Positions 1-8,178 of a DNA stretch of 64,000 bases are shown piece by piece. Position numbers and translations under genes: made by a program. The stretch is taken from assembly GCA_031553935.1 (NCBI GenBank), contig JAVBKS010000030.1, positions 20,933 through 84,932 of the forward strand. The letters are read 5' to 3'. The notes below the pieces were generated by a model. The model had not been told where the DNA came from. It saw only the letters and a list, made by a program, of their open reading frames with translations, and did no database searches. The stretch comes from JAISDD01 sp031553935. GTDB taxonomy: Bacteria > Bacillota > Syntrophomonadia > Syntrophomonadales > Syntrophomonadaceae. The number at the start of each line of letters is the position of its first letter. The first letter of the stretch is position 1.

Positions 1-360
1 ACTAGCCAGAGCACGGGCCATCAATTCCGACCAGGTTTCAACATCGCGATTCGAATAGCCTACAACTGTGGGCTTGCCCGTGGTTCCAGATGATGAGTGG
101 ATTCTTACGACCTCGCTCATTGGCACTGCAAAAAGACCAAACGGATAATTATCACGCAAATCCTGCTTGGTTGTGAAAGGCAGATACTTTATATCTTCAA
201 GAGTTCTGATATCGTCAGGCTTTACCCCTGCATTATCCATTTTTTCTCGATAAGAGGGCACGAATGCGTAAACCTTATACACGGTTTCTTTTAATCTTCT
301 CAACTGAAGCTCACGCAGATTTTTTATCGGCATGCACTCTTTTTCTTTATCCCAATACAC
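1..360 (-). CDS. paaK: Phenylacetate-CoA ligase, N-terminal part (gene runs off the left edge)
   Basis: This ANL-superfamily adenylating enzyme would activate an aryl acid such as phenylacetate to its CoA thioester with ATP. About 120 N-terminal residues are present. They include the opening VYWDKEKECMP, typical of the PaaK family, and the AMP-binding loop SSSGTTGKPTVVGYS near residue 95. Translation appears to start at GTG (360-358), which has an AGGAGG Shine-Dalgarno 6 bases upstream. The C-terminal part lies outside the window. The gene reads away from tcdA with only 33 bases between them. The family is firm; the substrate is not, since many anaerobes carry PaaK paralogues for indoleacetate or other aryl acids. 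Confidence 0.85.
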   Translation of the reverse strand, partial: MYWDKEKECMPIKNLRELQLRRLKETVYKVYAFVPSYREKMDNAGVKPDDIRTLEDIKYLPFTTKQDLRDNYPFGLFAVPMSEVVRIHSSSGTTGKPTVVGYSNRDVETWSELMARALAS

Positions 361-393
361 AGTAATCCTCCTAAGTCTTTAAAAGCATTTCAT

Positions 394-1092
394 TTATTTT
401 TCTGCACTAGCTAGTAAATTATTAATAATTCGGTAAGCCAACAACAGCCCCGCCGATCCGGGTACGAAAATCATACTTCCTAAATCTTTTCTATTAAATT
501 TTTTAGGTAGTTCATTAGAATAAACTACCTCGATTCCTGAATCAATGCCTTGTTTGCGCAATTCAAGTCTCACTTTTCGCGCAAGCGGACAGTTTTTGGT
601 ATTCTTGATATCGGTAACGGTTAATTCCAAAGGGTTTAGCCGCTGGGCTGTTCCCATGCTGCTAATAATCGGAATATTTGAGCGATAGCAGGTGGCAAGA
701 AGATGAACCTTAGCTTTTATGTCATCAATTGCATCAGCAACGTAATCTAAATCTTTATTAATGAGGTTGGGGCTCGTTAATTCGTCATATCGACATGTAT
801 GTACTTCGACTCTAAGCTGTGGGTTAATATCCAATAGGTGCAAAGCGATACTTTCAGCTTTACTTTTGCCAAGATTTGAACACAATGCCGGTAACTGTCG
901 ATTAAAATTACTCGCTTCGATCATATCATGATCAACAATAACCAGATTACCTATTCCAGACCGAACCAATGCTTCAACAATGAATGAACCTACTCCGCCT
1001 AAACCAATTACTGCAACTTTGCTCATTTTTAGAACTTCAAGTCCGCTTAAACCGATTAGACTGATCGTGCGTTTACAATAATCATCTTCCAC
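394..1092 (-). CDS. tcdA: tRNA threonylcarbamoyladenosine dehydratase (TcdA/YrvM)
   Basis: This E1-like ThiF/MoeB-family enzyme uses ATP to cyclise t6A37 to ct6A in ANN-decoding tRNAs. The 232-residue protein opens with the family signature RTISLIG. A nucleotide-binding glycine loop VAVIGLGGVGS follows near residues 27-37, then DHDMIEASNFNRQ and GKSKAES. These are the adenylation-site motifs conserved in TcdA rather than in MoeB. The start is a GTG at 1092 with a modest GAGGG upstream. In Bacillus subtilis the orthologue yrvM also lies next to 6S RNA and aspS, as here, which supports the call. Confidence 0.88.
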   Translation of the reverse strand: MEDDYCKRTISLIGLSGLEVLKMSKVAVIGLGGVGSFIVEALVRSGIGNLVIVDHDMIEASNFNRQLPALCSNLGKSKAESIALHLLDINPQLRVEVHTCRYDELTSPNLINKDLDYVADAIDDIKAKVHLLATCYRSNIPIISSMGTAQRLNPLELTVTDIKNTKNCPLARKVRLELRKQGIDSGIEVVYSNELPKKFNRKDLGSMIFVPGSAGLLLAYRIINNLLASAEK

Positions 1093-1112
1093 TATTAACC
1101 CTCAAAATCGAA

Positions 1113-1308
1113 CCAAAAAGCCCCACTGAGCCGTGCAGCCGATGTTTAAACCTGATTTCTCAGGTGGGTACCCGCCCACAAGCTTATTGTTTCCCAGATA
1201 AATGGGTATACAGCTACTCACGGAGCAAAGTTCCCTTAGTTTTAGTGTTGGCAAAAACTATTCGACTTTCACGCACACAGCAGGGTTCTGCTGCTAATTA
1301 TTTTCTTG
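1113..1308 (-). ncRNA. ssrS: 6S RNA (RNA polymerase regulator, bsrA type)
   Basis: The region between aspS and tcdA has no ORF on the minus strand but a complete transcription unit. A near-consensus promoter predicts a start near 1308. The predicted RNA contains the GGTACCCACCTG stretch and the GGCTGCACGGCTCAGTGGGGC 3' end, in pieces, known from Firmicute 6S RNAs, and it ends in a T run at 1115-1119. The length of about 196 nt fits 6S RNA, and B. subtilis bsrA sits at the same aspS/yrvM position. 6S RNA mimics an open promoter and sequesters the sigma-A holoenzyme. Exact ends are inferred from promoter and T run. Confidence 0.82.
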
Positions 1309-1313
1309 AGAAG

Positions 1314-1342
1314 ATAATATCATATTTGTTTTTGCTCTTCAA
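1314..1342 (-). promoter_or_regulatory. Sigma-A promoter of 6S RNA
   Basis: On the minus strand, TTGAAG (1342-1337) is followed after exactly 17 bases by TATTAT (1319-1314). It lies about 70 bases past the aspS stop, so the 6S RNA is likely transcribed from its own promoter as well as by aspS read-through. Confidence 0.7.
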
Positions 1343-1378
1343 CTCCTAGGCTCAGTAATTTCATGCATTAAAAGCTAT

Positions 1379-3142
1379 TTATTTACTTTCTTTTATGCGA
1401 ATTGCCAACTCTCGCAACTGCTTATTACTGACTTCAGAAGGTGCATTAGTCATAGGACAAGAAGCGCTTTGGGTTTTTGGAAACGCTATCACATCTCTAA
1501 TACTATTGCGGTTTGCCATTATCATTAAAAGTCTGTCAATTCCAAAAGCTATTCCACCGTGCGGCGGTGTGCCGAATTCAAACGCATCCAGCATAAATCC
1601 AAATTTATCATTTACTTCTTCATCACTTAACCCCAAAAGTTTAAACATTTTTTCTTGAACTTCACGCTGATGAATTCTTATGCTTCCGCCTCCAATTTCC
1701 GTACCGTTCAATACTAAATCATAAGCCCGGGCTCTAAGCGCAGAGGGATTGCTCTCCATCAGAGGAATATCCTCAGTTATGGGAGAGGTAAACGGATGAT
1801 GAACTGCAATATAACGCTTGTCCTCGTCATCAAATTCCAATAGAGGAAAACCAGTAATCCAGCAAAACTTCAGTTGGTCTTTGCTTATCAATTGCAAGCG
1901 TTCAGCTATTTCCAAGCGAATTATGCCTAAAACCCGAGCAACTATTCCGGCTTTATCGGCTCCGAATAGCAGTAAATCTCCTGGCTCTGCATTCAATTCC
2001 TGTAATATGAGCTTGATCTCGTCAGCAGTAAAGAACTTAGTAATCGGTGAGCGCAATTCGTCCTCAGCTACAATTATCCAAGCCATACCTTTGGCTCCAT
2101 TATCAATCGCGATTTTGCCAAGTTCATCTATTTCTTTGCGGCTAAAGCGCGCGCACCCTTTTGCATTAATAGCTCTTACCACTCCATTATTTTCAAGAGC
2201 AGATGCAAAAACCTTGAATTCAACTCCACGCAGACTCTCAGTTAGATCAATTATGGGCAAATCGAAGCGCAAATCCGGCTTATCACTGCCATACTTAACC
2301 ATAGCTTCATCATAAGTCAATCTTGCAAAAGGCAAACTTACATTTACATCTTTGCCAACCGAGAATATCTCCGCAATCATAGCTTCAACCAGTGCAAATA
2401 TTTCTTCCTCATCACAAAATGAAAGTTCCATATCTAGTTGGGTAAATTCCGGTTGGCGGTCGGCCCGTAAATCTTCATCCCGGAAGCAGCGCGCAATTTG
2501 AAAATATCTTTCCATGCCGGCAACCATCAAAATTTGCTTATATTGCTGCGGTGATTGAGGCAAGGCAAAAAATTCGCCCGGGTGAACACGGCTCGGGACC
2601 AAGTAATCCCTAGCTCCTTCAGGAGTACTGCGGCCTAAAATAGGGGTCTCAATCTCAACGAAGCCCTCCGTGTCTAAATAAGCTCTCAAAGTCTGAACTA
2701 CTTTATGCCTTAACAGTAAATTGTTTCGCATTTCTGGACGGCGAAGGTCTAGGTATCTATATTTCATGCGCAGGTTTTCGTCGACATCCACTCCATCTTC
2801 AATATAAAAAGGTGGTGTTTTGGCGCGATTTAGAATCACAAGCTTTTCGGCATATACTTCAAAATCGCCGGTTGAGAGCTTCGGATTTTCTGAACCCGAT
2901 GGACGCTTGGAAAGCAAGCCTTTAATCGCTATTACGTATTCGCTTCTAATCTGCTCAGCTAATGCAAATGCCTCTTTATTGACATCGGAGCTGAATACCA
3001 CCTGAACAATTGCGGAACGATCACGCAAATCAGTGAAGATCAAACCGCCATGATCTCGTCTCGTGTCTACCCAACCGTTTAATACTACTTCCTTTCCTAG
3101 CAGTTGCTCGCCTAGTTCGCTTATTTTATGAGTTCTTTTCAT
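1379..3142 (-). CDS. aspS: Aspartyl-tRNA synthetase
   Basis: This class IIb synthetase charges tRNA-Asp with aspartate. Its 587 residues match the bacterial type with a GAD insertion. An N-terminal OB-fold anticodon domain (about residues 1-105, GWVDTRRDHGGLIFTDLRD) precedes class II motif 2 (FRDEDLRADRQPEFTQLD, near residue 220) and motif 3 (GIAFGIDRLLMI, near residue 540). hisS ends 15 bases upstream, so the two are surely one operon. Whether the enzyme is discriminating or also makes Asp-tRNA-Asn cannot be told without checking for gatCAB and asnS elsewhere in the genome. Confidence 0.96.
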   Translation of the reverse strand: MKRTHKISELGEQLLGKEVVLNGWVDTRRDHGGLIFTDLRDRSAIVQVVFSSDVNKEAFALAEQIRSEYVIAIKGLLSKRPSGSENPKLSTGDFEVYAEKLVILNRAKTPPFYIEDGVDVDENLRMKYRYLDLRRPEMRNNLLLRHKVVQTLRAYLDTEGFVEIETPILGRSTPEGARDYLVPSRVHPGEFFALPQSPQQYKQILMVAGMERYFQIARCFRDEDLRADRQPEFTQLDMELSFCDEEEIFALVEAMIAEIFSVGKDVNVSLPFARLTYDEAMVKYGSDKPDLRFDLPIIDLTESLRGVEFKVFASALENNGVVRAINAKGCARFSRKEIDELGKIAIDNGAKGMAWIIVAEDELRSPITKFFTADEIKLILQELNAEPGDLLLFGADKAGIVARVLGIIRLEIAERLQLISKDQLKFCWITGFPLLEFDDEDKRYIAVHHPFTSPITEDIPLMESNPSALRARAYDLVLNGTEIGGGSIRIHQREVQEKMFKLLGLSDEEVNDKFGFMLDAFEFGTPPHGGIAFGIDRLLMIMANRNSIRDVIAFPKTQSASCPMTNAPSEVSNKQLRELAIRIKESK

Positions 3143-3157
3143 AGCTTTGCCTTCCTT

Positions 3158-4426
3158 CTACTTTAATGCCACCATTTTTATGATTCTATCAACTATGTGC
3201 TCTGGCACCACTTGTTCTTGTTCGCCGGAGAGCATATCCTTGAGATTATAATAGCCGCCTGCCATTTCTTCATCACCGATGAAAACAACCGCTCGAGCAT
3301 CTATCTTGCCGGCATATTTCATCTGAGCTTTAAAACTTCTGTTAGTGTATTCTTTGTCAGCGTGAATCCCGGCTTTGCGCAATTCATTAGTCAAGTAAAG
3401 AGCTTGATTTTCCCACTGTTTCGAGGTAGGAATAATGAAAACTAAACCTAGATCGGGTTTCGGAATTATTGTTCCGGAATGCTCCATGGCGATCAGGATT
3501 CTCTCCAAACCCATAGCAAATCCTATTCCAGGCAAATTCGGACCTCCGCAATCATTAACTAAGCCGTTATAGCGTCCACCGCCGCCAACCGCGCTTTGAG
3601 CACCAATACCTGGAATTATGACCTCGAAGGCCGTGTTAGTATAATAATCTAAGCCTCTAACTAATCCATGGTCCTGAATACAATCAACCTGCAACAAGTT
3701 TAATGCTGTATTAACACTGGCAAAATGCTCAGAACATTTGCTGCACAAATAATCGAATAATCTGGGATGTCCATGCAATAATTGCCGGCATTTTTCTTCC
3801 TTGCAGTCAAGCACTCTTAAAGGATTCTGTGCCAGTCTGGAATTACAGTTATTACATAATTCTTCTTTAAATGGTTCAAAAAATTCCAGTAGTGCACGCC
3901 GATATTTGACCCTGCATTCCGGGCAACCTACCGAGTTTATATGGATCTCGAAACCTTTTATTCCAAGAGCCATTATAATGTCACGCAAAAGGCAAATGAT
4001 TTCGGCATCCAAATGAGAATCATCACTGCCAAAAGCTTCAACCCCAAACTGATGGAATTGTCTGTATCTCCCGGCTTGGGGGCGATCATATCTGAACATT
4101 TGGCCGAAATAGTGCCACTTGACGGGAAGGGTTCCGGCGAACAATTTGTGCTCAATAAGAGCTCGGACTGATGAAGCCGTGCCTTCCGGCCTTAAAGTTA
4201 AGCTTCGCTTGGAGCGGTCAGAAAATGTATACATTTCTTTACTGACAATGTCTGTAGTCTCACCGACGCCACGAATAAAGAGCTCGGTATGTTCAAATAT
4301 CGGTGTTCTTATTTCTTGATAGCCATAGATCTCAGCCAGTTTGCTGATTTCTCTTTCGATATGCTGCCATTTGTATATTTCCGTCGGTAAAATGTCAAAG
4401 GTCCCCCGCGGGGCTTTAGCCTCCAT
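3158..4426 (-). CDS. hisS: Histidyl-tRNA synthetase
   Basis: This class II synthetase charges tRNA-His. The 422-residue protein opens with the typical APRGTFDILP, then carries motif 2 (YFGQMFRYDRPQAGRYRQFHQFGVEAFG), the HisA motifs GLDYYTNTAFEV and GGGGRYNGLV, and an anticodon-binding domain from about residue 325. A pair of CxxC motifs around residues 170-225 is a zinc-like insertion seen in many clostridial HisRS. A GGAGG lies just before the ATG at 4426. It is sandwiched between hemZ and aspS on the same strand with short gaps. No T-box leader is visible upstream. Confidence 0.96.
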   Translation of the reverse strand: MEAKAPRGTFDILPTEIYKWQHIEREISKLAEIYGYQEIRTPIFEHTELFIRGVGETTDIVSKEMYTFSDRSKRSLTLRPEGTASSVRALIEHKLFAGTLPVKWHYFGQMFRYDRPQAGRYRQFHQFGVEAFGSDDSHLDAEIICLLRDIIMALGIKGFEIHINSVGCPECRVKYRRALLEFFEPFKEELCNNCNSRLAQNPLRVLDCKEEKCRQLLHGHPRLFDYLCSKCSEHFASVNTALNLLQVDCIQDHGLVRGLDYYTNTAFEVIIPGIGAQSAVGGGGRYNGLVNDCGGPNLPGIGFAMGLERILIAMEHSGTIIPKPDLGLVFIIPTSKQWENQALYLTNELRKAGIHADKEYTNRSFKAQMKYAGKIDARAVVFIGDEEMAGGYYNLKDMLSGEQEQVVPEHIVDRIIKMVALK

Positions 4427-4462
4427 TCGTTGGCCTCCTTAAGCTAAATTCCTGGGATCATT

Positions 4463-5950
4463 CTAAAATAAGGATGTTAGCTTGTCAACTTTGTGCGCAA
4501 TCAATCGCTTAAGTCCTTGTTGATAAGCGTGAGGATTTTTGGGGTTATATAGTGAGCTGATAGCTGAATGTTCAGGATTAATAAACTTGCTGGAAGCTCC
4601 TCCTCCTAAACCGATAATGGTATTAACCTCTTCGATAACTTGAATATTATAGAAGCAATAAGTGCCCGGTAAACCATAACCGATATTATCCATATCACCC
4701 TTAGCATACTTTTGTCTATATAAATAATAAGGTTTGTAACCGGATTTGCAAAACAAAGCATGTAAACGGGCTGCCCCTTGCCGTACTTCGGAAAAAGATT
4801 CCTCTACTTCAGTTCGGCCTATATCCAAGGCTAAGTCCGAGCCTTTCTTGACTGCCAATGAATGGATAGTAATATTATCAGGTCTTAACTCTAAAACTTC
4901 CTGAGCACTCTTAATAAAATCGTTTTGCTCTTCACCTGGAAGGCCCAAAATCAAATCCATATTGATATAATCAATGCCCACTTTACGGACTGCCTTAACG
5001 ACATCAATAATTTGACGCCAACTGTGCTTTCTGCCGATACGAGCTAAAGTCAAATCATTGCTGGTCTGGGGATTAACACATATGCGGTTAATACCGACAT
5101 CCTTGAATAACTCTAGTTTGTCCGTTGTAATCGTATCCGGTCTTCCTGCTTCAATTGTAAACTCGAAATCATTAGCAGCAAATAAAAAGCACTCTCTAAG
5201 CTTGCCAAACAGCATTTCCAAATCATCACAGTTAAGAATACTGGGAGTGCCGCCACCCATATAGATAGCTTGGATATAGGATCCCTGGGATTTTAATTGC
5301 TTTGAGACCGCTTCGATCTCTGTGCTTAGACTTGCTAAAAAGGGTTTGATTTCTAGTGAGTAATCCTTAGTGATGGCTCCGGGAAAAGAGCAGTAATAGC
5401 AGCGGCTTGGACAAAAAGGTATTCCGATGTACAAGTATATCGGAATACCTACAGCGGCTTGAGGGTGCAAAAACTCTCGGTTATTGGCAGCTACTTCTAG
5501 TAGCAGTTTAATCTTTTCTTCCGGCAGTAAGTATTCTTCTCTTAATAAGGAGCTAATTTCACCAGCTGTCTTACCGGTATTTAGAAACTTATGAATCAAT
5601 TTCACTGGGCGCATTCCGGTTAGAATTCCATAAGAATTGATACTTCTGCCCAAGAATTCGCTTAGCAGTTTATACACACATCTAGCCAATACTCGCTTAA
5701 TCTGAGCTCTCCTCTGGTAAACATCAATTCGGGCATTAACTTCTTCGGCGGTTTCAATGCAACGCTCAGCGTTCCAAATACTTCCCGCAACTCTTATTTC
5801 TTCGCCTCGTTCATGTAATTCTAATTCAATATATAAGTCGGCAATCTCCTTGGCAGCAACTGCCACAGTATATGATGGCAGAGCCATGCGTATTAGTTCG
5901 TGCACTGCTTCATAGATACTCTGCGGCTTTAGATTAAGATTTACGATCAT
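4463..5950 (-). CDS. hemZ: Radical SAM coproporphyrinogen III oxidase-like protein HemZ
   Basis: HemZ proteins are oxygen-independent coproporphyrinogen dehydrogenase-like radical SAM enzymes. The 495-residue protein has an unusual N-terminal domain of about 165 residues, typical of HemZ and absent from HemN/HemW. The [4Fe-4S] motif follows at C180, C184 and C187 (PFCPSRCYYCSF), then GGGTPS and a radical SAM barrel. A HemN C-terminal part contains YYLYRQKYAKGDMDNIGYG. It lies upstream of hisS with a 36-base gap, which is the usual clostridial order. The true substrate of clostridial HemZ is not settled. Confidence 0.9.
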   Translation of the reverse strand: MIVNLNLKPQSIYEAVHELIRMALPSYTVAVAAKEIADLYIELELHERGEEIRVAGSIWNAERCIETAEEVNARIDVYQRRAQIKRVLARCVYKLLSEFLGRSINSYGILTGMRPVKLIHKFLNTGKTAGEISSLLREEYLLPEEKIKLLLEVAANNREFLHPQAAVGIPIYLYIGIPFCPSRCYYCSFPGAITKDYSLEIKPFLASLSTEIEAVSKQLKSQGSYIQAIYMGGGTPSILNCDDLEMLFGKLRECFLFAANDFEFTIEAGRPDTITTDKLELFKDVGINRICVNPQTSNDLTLARIGRKHSWRQIIDVVKAVRKVGIDYINMDLILGLPGEEQNDFIKSAQEVLELRPDNITIHSLAVKKGSDLALDIGRTEVEESFSEVRQGAARLHALFCKSGYKPYYLYRQKYAKGDMDNIGYGLPGTYCFYNIQVIEEVNTIIGLGGGASSKFINPEHSAISSLYNPKNPHAYQQGLKRLIAHKVDKLTSLF

Positions 5951-5993
5951 TTCTACTCCAGAAAAACATTAGCTAAACATTTCAATTTCTCAT

Positions 5994-6021
5994 CGGGGAC
6001 GGTGTCAATAGAACCGCCCCG
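5994..6021. other. GC-rich hairpin between usp and hemZ
   Basis: CGGGG-A-CGGT pairs with ACCGCCCCG as a 9-bp stem with one bulged A and an 8-9 base loop. It lies just past the usp stop codon. There is no T run on either strand, so it may be an mRNA 3' stabiliser or a weak terminator. Confidence 0.5.
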
Positions 6022-6031
6022 AGACACGCTA

Positions 6032-6460
6032 CTATTTTTTGACAATCAAAACCGGACAGGGAGCAAATTGCAGCACTCTGGTACTTACACTGCCTAAAAA
6101 CAAGCCCTTAACTTGATTCATACCCCTGCTGCCCATAATAATTAAATCACTATTATTGTCTTTGGCCGTTTCGCAAATAGTTAGAGCCGCATCGCCAAAA
6201 ATCACTTTTTCTTCGATTTCTACTGTGTCATCAAGCATTTCACTGATTTCAGCTACGATTTTCTGCCCAAGTTCCTTGGCGATCATGTTTAACTCCTCAT
6301 AGCGCATCGGGATCATTTCATAGCTGCCTACAAAGTAATTGGCAGAATTAAGAATGATAATCTTTTTTACTACTCCTAGCTTAATGAAATCTGCAGCTGC
6401 TCTCGCCGCCGCTTTTGACTGTTCCGAACCATCAACTGCCAAAAGAATATTTTCGTACAT
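6032..6460 (-). CDS. Universal stress protein, UspA family
   Basis: This is a single-domain Usp protein of 142 residues. It begins YENILLAVDGSEQS, the usual first strand with the ATP-contacting aspartate, and ends with the nucleotide-binding loop GSRGMNQVKGLFLGSVSTRVLQ, given here in its family sense as G2xG9xS, followed by PCPVLIVKK. It is therefore probably an ATP-binding Usp. The start at 6460 is chosen over an in-frame ATG at 6475, because the latter is part of the Shine-Dalgarno GGAGGG lying 7 bases before 6460. The role is general stress survival; the exact function is unknown. Confidence 0.9.
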   Translation of the reverse strand: MYENILLAVDGSEQSKAAARAAADFIKLGVVKKIIILNSANYFVGSYEMIPMRYEELNMIAKELGQKIVAEISEMLDDTVEIEEKVIFGDAALTICETAKDNNSDLIIMGSRGMNQVKGLFLGSVSTRVLQFAPCPVLIVKK

Positions 6461-6580
6461 AATTAATCCCTCCATTTCTTCTATGGGAAAGAGTATACTT
6501 TAATTATAGATTATTCGCTTTTTATTAAAAACATAATTCAATAATTTGTATTGTAAAATGATTATCTTATGGAGGCAAAC

Positions 6581-7048
6581 ATGGGGAGAACGCGTCCTAG
6601 CAAAACTGATTATTACCTAGATATAGCCACTAATGTGGCGGCCCGTGGAACTTGCCTGCGCCGAAACTATGGGGCAGTCATCGTCAAAAACGACGCGATT
6701 GTCTCTACGGGGTATACCGGAGCGCCTCGCGGCATAGCTAACTGCTGCGACATCGGCACTTGTGAAAGAGACTTAAGGGGTGTTCCCAGTGGAGAACGAT
6801 ATGAGCTTTGCCGCAGTGTCCACGCCGAAATGAACGCAATAATTAATTCCAGCCGAGAACAAAATCTCAATGCGACTTTATACTTAGTCGGGATCGATAT
6901 GGAGTCCGGAGCTTATGTTAATGCCGAGCCTTGTTTCCTCTGCAAGCGGATTATTCTTAATGCCGGAATCAGCGAAGTGATTAGCCGTAATGAAGACAGA
7001 AGCAGCAGCTTGGTAATACCGATTGATCATCCTAGCTATAAGATTTAG
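6581..7048 (+). CDS. comEB: dCMP deaminase family protein (ComEB-like)
   Basis: The zinc deaminase fold is clear: HAE (H81-A-E83) supplies one zinc ligand and the catalytic glutamate, and PCFLC (C118, C121) supplies the other two ligands. An internal cysteine/histidine-rich stretch (CCDIGTCERD) is shared with dCMP deaminases and ComEB. The enzyme would turn dCMP into dUMP for dTMP synthesis. The ATG at 6581 has GGAGG 5 bases upstream; an in-frame ATG at 6569 overlaps that site and is less likely. It is the only plus-strand gene inside this minus-strand block, convergent with the hydrolase at 7079. Confidence 0.88.
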   Translation: MGRTRPSKTDYYLDIATNVAARGTCLRRNYGAVIVKNDAIVSTGYTGAPRGIANCCDIGTCERDLRGVPSGERYELCRSVHAEMNAIINSSREQNLNATLYLVGIDMESGAYVNAEPCFLCKRIILNAGISEVISRNEDRSSSLVIPIDHPSYKI

Positions 7049-7053
7049 GTTTC

Positions 7054-7070
7054 GAGGGGAAGATCCCCTC
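7054..7070. terminator. Hairpin between convergent genes
   Basis: GAGGGG and CCCCTC form a 6-bp stem around a 5-base loop in the 30 bases between two convergent stop codons. It lacks a real T run, so a termination role is only probable. Confidence 0.4.
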
Positions 7071-7078
7071 AAAACCCC

Positions 7079-7702
7079 CTATATCAGAAAAGGATTATGC
7101 TTTTTCTCGAATCCAATTGTGGTTGAAGGTCCATGGCCAGGATAACATATTACATCATCATCATAGCAGAACAAGCGTTGGTGAACATTATCAATCAGCT
7201 CTTTGAACGATCCTCCAGGAAAATCAGTTCTGCCAATTGAACCATTAAATAGAGTATCCCCTACAAAAATCACATTGTCTGCCTTGAGGCATATACCGCC
7301 TTTACTATGGCCTGGAGTGTGAATTACCTCCAGTTCCACAGTGTTGCCAATTTTAATAATATCGCCGTCTTTTAATAATTGATCTGCCGGAGGACTGGTA
7401 ATCGACGAACCGGTGAGAAAGGAGAAATTAGCAACCGCATTAACAAGCATGTTGGAATCAGCTTCATGAATCAAAATTTTTGCTCCCGTTGCATCCTTAA
7501 TAGCTCGATTTGCTCCCATATGATCGGTATGACCATGGGTATTAATTATATATACTGCTTTCAAATCGTCTTCTTCCAAGGCTTTAAGGATGGAACGCGG
7601 GCTAGCCCCGGGATCAATTACTGCGACTTCCTTTGTCTCCTCGCAGCCGACAATATAACAATTTACTCCCATACTGCTCAACATTAAACCTTTTAATATC
7701 AT
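7079..7702 (-). CDS. Metallo-beta-lactamase-fold hydrolase, glyoxalase II-like
   Basis: The 207-residue protein has the binuclear metal motif THGHTDH (H56, H58, D60, H61). Further ligands lie in the HTPGHS stretch near residue 131, in GDTLF near 148 and in a final PGHGP. This is the YqgX/GloB-like subfamily found beside dtd and rel in Clostridia. The substrate is unknown; hydroxyacylglutathione is unlikely in a Firmicute, and a bacillithiol, CoA or other thioester is possible. It follows dtd by 24 bases and is probably in its operon. Confidence 0.88.
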   Translation of the reverse strand: MILKGLMLSSMGVNCYIVGCEETKEVAVIDPGASPRSILKALEEDDLKAVYIINTHGHTDHMGANRAIKDATGAKILIHEADSNMLVNAVANFSFLTGSSITSPPADQLLKDGDIIKIGNTVELEVIHTPGHSKGGICLKADNVIFVGDTLFNGSIGRTDFPGGSFKELIDNVHQRLFCYDDDVICYPGHGPSTTIGFEKKHNPFLI

Positions 7703-7726
7703 TATTTTCCCTCCGTTATTAATATC

Positions 7727-8176
7727 TTATAGAATTCTATCGCTATCTAATAAAATAGTGCAAGGACCGTCATTAATAATATTTATCTGCATATCAGCTC
7801 CAAAAATTCCCGATTGTACTTTTATCCCCTTCTCAAGCAAAAGGTCTTTCGCTTTCCTTATCAGCTCATCAGCCAATGCCGGGCTTTCAGCAACAGTAAA
7901 ACTAGGGCGTCTTCCTTTGCGGACATCTCCATAAAGAGTAAATTGGCTAACCAGCAGTACTTCACCTTCGATATCCTGCAGTGATTTATTCATTTTACCT
8001 TCTTCATCGGGAAAAATCCGCAAACCGACAATTTTGTCGATAATATATAATAGATCTGCATCTTGATCACCTTTTTTTACTCCCAAAAAAACAGTCAAAC
8101 CAATATCGATTTTTGCTATGATGGCATTGTTAACCGTAACGCTGCTGCCTTTAGTCCTTTGTACCACAGCCCTCAT
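7727..8176 (-). CDS. dtd: D-aminoacyl-tRNA deacylase
   Basis: This 149-residue protein is full length for Dtd1. The chirality-checking residues lie in the signature SQFTLYGD (near residue 77) and the Gly-cisPro type motif in NIINDGPCTILLDS (near residue 130). It removes D-amino acids, and glycine mis-attached to tRNA-Ala, from tRNAs. It begins 2 bases after the rel stop, showing tight coupling. Confidence 0.94.
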   Translation of the reverse strand: MRAVVQRTKGSSVTVNNAIIAKIDIGLTVFLGVKKGDQDADLLYIIDKIVGLRIFPDEEGKMNKSLQDIEGEVLLVSQFTLYGDVRKGRRPSFTVAESPALADELIRKAKDLLLEKGIKVQSGIFGADMQINIINDGPCTILLDSDRIL

Positions 8177-8178
8177 TG

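Noticed and set aside
97..294. 65-residue plus-strand frame
   Set aside because: It lies antisense to the PaaK N-terminus, which has a clear family signature and ribosome site.
1164..1349. 61-residue plus-strand frame
   Set aside because: It covers the 6S RNA on the other strand and shows no domain or ribosome site.
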